The position numbers and the translations under genes were made by a program. A stretch of 64,000 nt of DNA from Branchiostoma belcheri (taxonomy: Eukaryota; Chordata; Leptocardii; Amphioxiformes; Branchiostomatidae). Below, one piece after another: positions 61,885 through 64,000 of this stretch; the stretch's first letter is position 1; each line of letters opens with the position of its first letter. Location: NCBI RefSeq assembly GCF_001625305.1, contig NW_017803824.1:2506960-2570959 (forward strand). The letters run 5' to 3'. The notes beneath the pieces were generated by a model, which was not told the origin of the DNA, did no database searches, and saw only the letters and a list, made by a program, of their open reading frames with translations.

Positions 61885-62109
61885 CTCTGCGAGAGGGTTT
61901 TTGAACAGTGCTTGGTACAGTTGAAAGGTCATCTGTGGTCAGCGTGATTGCACTCTGGTTGCCCCTGGTTATGGGATGAGATGACAGAAGAGACTCGATG
62001 GGGGAGGGGGAGCGGTCAAATGGCCTTTGGCCTCGATAAGATTTAGCCGTTCGCCCCTCTGATTTTGTGCTCTTCTTAGGGGAGGATGAGGACATGGGCT
62101 TGTCCAAAC
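61885..62109 (-). CDS. Coiled-coil protein gene, Ser/Pro-rich exon
   Basis: A TGTCCTGTAG acceptor precedes 62109 and AGAG|GTAATGG is the donor after 61885. The 225 bp encode a serine-, proline- and lysine-rich, probably unstructured segment: LDKPMSSSSPKKSTKSEGRT, then RSPSPIESLLSSHP and TDDLSTVPSTVQKPSRRG. SP-rich motifs (SPKK, RSPSP) resemble proline-directed kinase sites. Entry and exit phases match the exons on either side. Confidence 0.8.
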
Positions 62110-62355
62110 CTACAGGACATAAAAATGAATTATTTCCATTATGTTCAGCTTCCTATATAGTCAACACATGAAGGCCAGTCCAGTACAGTAAAAATACAGG
62201 TTCAATGTACTGGAGAAAATTCCACTCTTTTCAGCAGCATGCAAATCCTGAAAGTGACAGCAGCTGGGGTTCAAACTCTCAACCTTCTGGTAGGGTTACA
62301 AAAAACAGTGTGGCACACACATTACAATGCCATCTCAAAACCATGAAAAGCTAAC

Positions 62356-62465
62356 CTGCATATCTGACAGTGTCCTCTGATGTGGTGGAGTTGAGAGCTC
62401 TGCTTTGTCTGTCTGTCTCAGTCTCCTCCGTGTCCGACACAGTTTCACTGCTAGGAGGGGACCTC
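62356..62465 (-). CDS. Coiled-coil protein gene, acidic Ser/Thr-rich exon
   Basis: A TTTTGTCCCCAG acceptor precedes 62465 and GCAG|GTTAGC is the donor after 62356. The 110 bp read RSPPSSETVSDTEETETDRQ then SRALNSTTSEDTVRYA, an acidic, phospho-acceptor-like, low-complexity segment. Only this frame stays open through the next exon, which fixes the phase. Confidence 0.75.
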
Positions 62466-63010
62466 CTGGGGACAAAATGACAACAGGCTTGTAGACCTAC
62501 ATGTAACAAGTCTTGCTTTATGCACTATGATACAGAGAGCCTTTCTTCATCATCACTGTGTTCTGCTGCTACAGTGGTCTGGACACTCTGAGGCTGCAAT
62601 CAGTCTTTCGTTTTTGTTTTTTTGCAATAGGCTTCCATATTGTTCATGTCCTTGGTGCTAATATCTTTGCTGATGCTTGAAATGATGATTCTTGTTGTAT
62701 GTCAAAATCATTCAGCTTCTTGTAACAAGGGACATCATGATTGCACTTACATCATTATATTTTGACCAAAAAACATATATTTCCTATCCTCGAGTGTGCT
62801 GTGAGTAGCATTTGTCATTTGTCGCAACATGAGTGACTAAGGACATGTAGTCAACTTGGAAGTAAGAGGACTGTGAGCTTTATTTGTGTGGGGAAAGAGG
62901 AATAAGTGGAAGATGTAGGAGTAAGATCACCCAAATTTGTCCCCAAAATTTAGAGAGCAGCCAAATGATTAAGCTAAAACTACGAAGGTTTACAGACACC
63001 AAACACTGAC

Positions 63011-63237
63011 TTTTTCCCTGATGTGCGATGCTTGTGGTGTTTCTTGTCGCTGTTTCTGTGATGACCGTGCTTGTCCGCTGACCGGTTGTGTCTGTCTGAT
63101 GACCGACTGTGTCTGTCTGAGGACCGGCTGTGCTTGTCAGACGGCCGACTGTCCACGATCAGCTGGCGCATGTCCGTCAGCAACCGGCGCAGTTCCTGTC
63201 CCGCATCAGCATTAGCAGCAAGGCTCTGGAGATAGCT
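63011..63237 (-). CDS. Coiled-coil protein gene, His/Ser/Arg/Lys repeat exon
   Basis: A TGATAACAG acceptor precedes 63237. The exon begins SYLQSLAANADAGQELRRLL and TDMRQLIVD, a short amphipathic helix. It then runs into an imperfect repeat of the unit (S/R)SSDRHSR or SADKHG, ending HHRNSDKKHHKHRTSGK. The downstream boundary is uncertain: AA|GTCAGT at 63011 gives the right phase and a smooth KKRSPP junction, but the site is not canonical at +3. An alternative at TC|GTAGTT about 25 bases further also keeps phase. Confidence 0.7.
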
Positions 63238-63479
63238 CTGTTATCAGAGTGTTAGGGTTAGAGTAAGCAGATATGAGAAGGTCATTTAGTACATTGTACA
63301 TTTTTTATTTTAATGCTAATCTACCTCAAAAAGTTTATCCATTATCTAATGTAGATTGAAATCTTGTGTGAGTATGTTTCTTCAGATCACTGGCACTAAA
63401 CTTCAATTCAAGTCTTAATTCACAACTCTCATGCTAGGAGTTAGACAATGTTTTCCTACAAACTTGCAGACATACTTAC

Positions 63480-63743
63480 ATCTGAAGGCTTTTGGGAGAC
63501 AGGGGGTGACCTTGGTGCAATGGTCTGGTGCAAAACTCCCTGAGTAGATACCCCTGCAGAACCGAGGCTTGCCACACCTGCCACAGCTGCATCAGGTGCT
63601 GCGTCAGCTGCTGCAGCACCTGTGACACCTGCAGCCCTGCGCTGCAGCTCCCTGAGCTCCAGGCTGTGTCGCAGCTTCATGCGGGCCAGCTCCTGTTCCT
63701 GCTGCTCAATCAGAGCCTGCTGGCTCGCATGTTTCACAGCAGC
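63480..63743 (-). CDS. Coiled-coil protein gene, first exon visible in window
   Basis: A TTCCTGTCCACAG acceptor precedes 63743, with a strong donor GAT|GTAAGTATG after 63480; 264 bp, both ends on codon boundaries. It starts AAVKHASQQALIEQQEQELA and RMKLRHSLELRELQRRA, a clear coiled coil, followed by an alanine/valine/glycine-rich linker and APRSPPVSQKPSD. No start codon is implied, so the gene continues beyond the window. The assembled six-exon C-terminus (about 337 residues) has two coiled coils around a disordered, charged middle; I do not recognise the family. A scaffold or cytoskeleton/centrosome-related role is a guess from composition. Confidence 0.78.
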
Positions 63744-63767
63744 CTGTGGACAGGAAGAGGGGAATGA

Positions 63768-64000
63768 GTGTTTGGATGGACGGATGGATGGAAGGATGAA
63801 TGAATGGGTGGATCAAGGAATAAATGGATGTATCAAGGAATGAATAGATAGATCAAGGAATGAATGAATTGATCAAGGAAGGAAGAAGTAAAATGAATGC
63901 ATGGAACAAGGAATGAATGAATGAATGAATGAATGAATGGGTGGCTGGGACTGTGGGTGTGTGGATCAAGGAATGAATAGATGGATGGATGGATGGATGG
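63768..64000. repeat. Tetranucleotide microsatellite (GGAT/GAAT types)
   Basis: Mixed GGAT, GAAT and 'GATCAAGGAATGAAT' units run to the end of the window. It lies in the intron upstream (on the minus strand) of the exon ending at 63743. Apparent open frames running into it are artefacts. Confidence 0.9.

Noticed and set aside
62520-62620. Possible extra exon between the repeat exon and the acidic exon of the coiled-coil gene
   Set aside because: No GT donor in the right place; the neighbouring exons already join in phase without it.

Overview
The window looks like invertebrate-chordate nuclear DNA, most likely a lancelet (Branchiostoma). This rests on the sparse, intron-rich gene content, many short inverted-repeat DNA elements, and a CCHC-finger/reverse-transcriptase retroelement of a type I associate with lancelet and cnidarian genomes. 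That is inference from family knowledge; no search was run. About 97% of the window is intronic or intergenic. There are no rRNAs, CRISPR arrays or operons, and one 20-base N gap lies at 18880-18899.

Two minus-strand genes can be supported. At the right edge (60997-63743) six exons with consistent splice phases encode the C-terminal part of a low-complexity, coiled-coil protein that I cannot name; its 5' part is off-window. About 2.4 kb downstream, a CpG-rich segment (58205-58560) precedes an ATG exon (58106-58204). Across a 22.8-kb intron, in matching phase, this joins a second exon (35138-35292). Together they encode one complete PDZ domain of Shroom type (actin/Rho-kinase-linked apical constriction proteins). 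The rest of that gene must lie further left. Two candidate third exons (33866-34016 and 32678-32721) fit the phase but are weak.

The left half (1-35 kb) is probably intron of the Shroom-like gene plus intergenic DNA, loaded with mobile elements. (1) An R2/NeSL-like non-LTR retroelement on the minus strand (18446-21746) has an intact RT core in a 699-aa ORF, a frameshift after it, disrupted C-terminal parts around the N gap, and identical 147-bp direct repeats exactly 3300 bp apart. (2) A 2163-bp element (29835-31997) has perfect 39-bp terminal inverted repeats and TAA target duplications (PIF/Harbinger style). It carries same-direction subterminal repeat arrays and a second inverted-repeat pair nested inside. 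(3) A roughly 1.69-kb element (16560-18248) holds a 22-bp GC-rich minisatellite and a tRNA-like promoter pair. (4) Small MITE-like elements lie at 13322-13680 and 48093-48411 (related, hAT-like ends) and at 59815-60228 (Harbinger-like). Striking palindromes and hairpins occur at 4517-4657 and 15150-15189, and several 110-170 bp tandem duplications are spread through the window.
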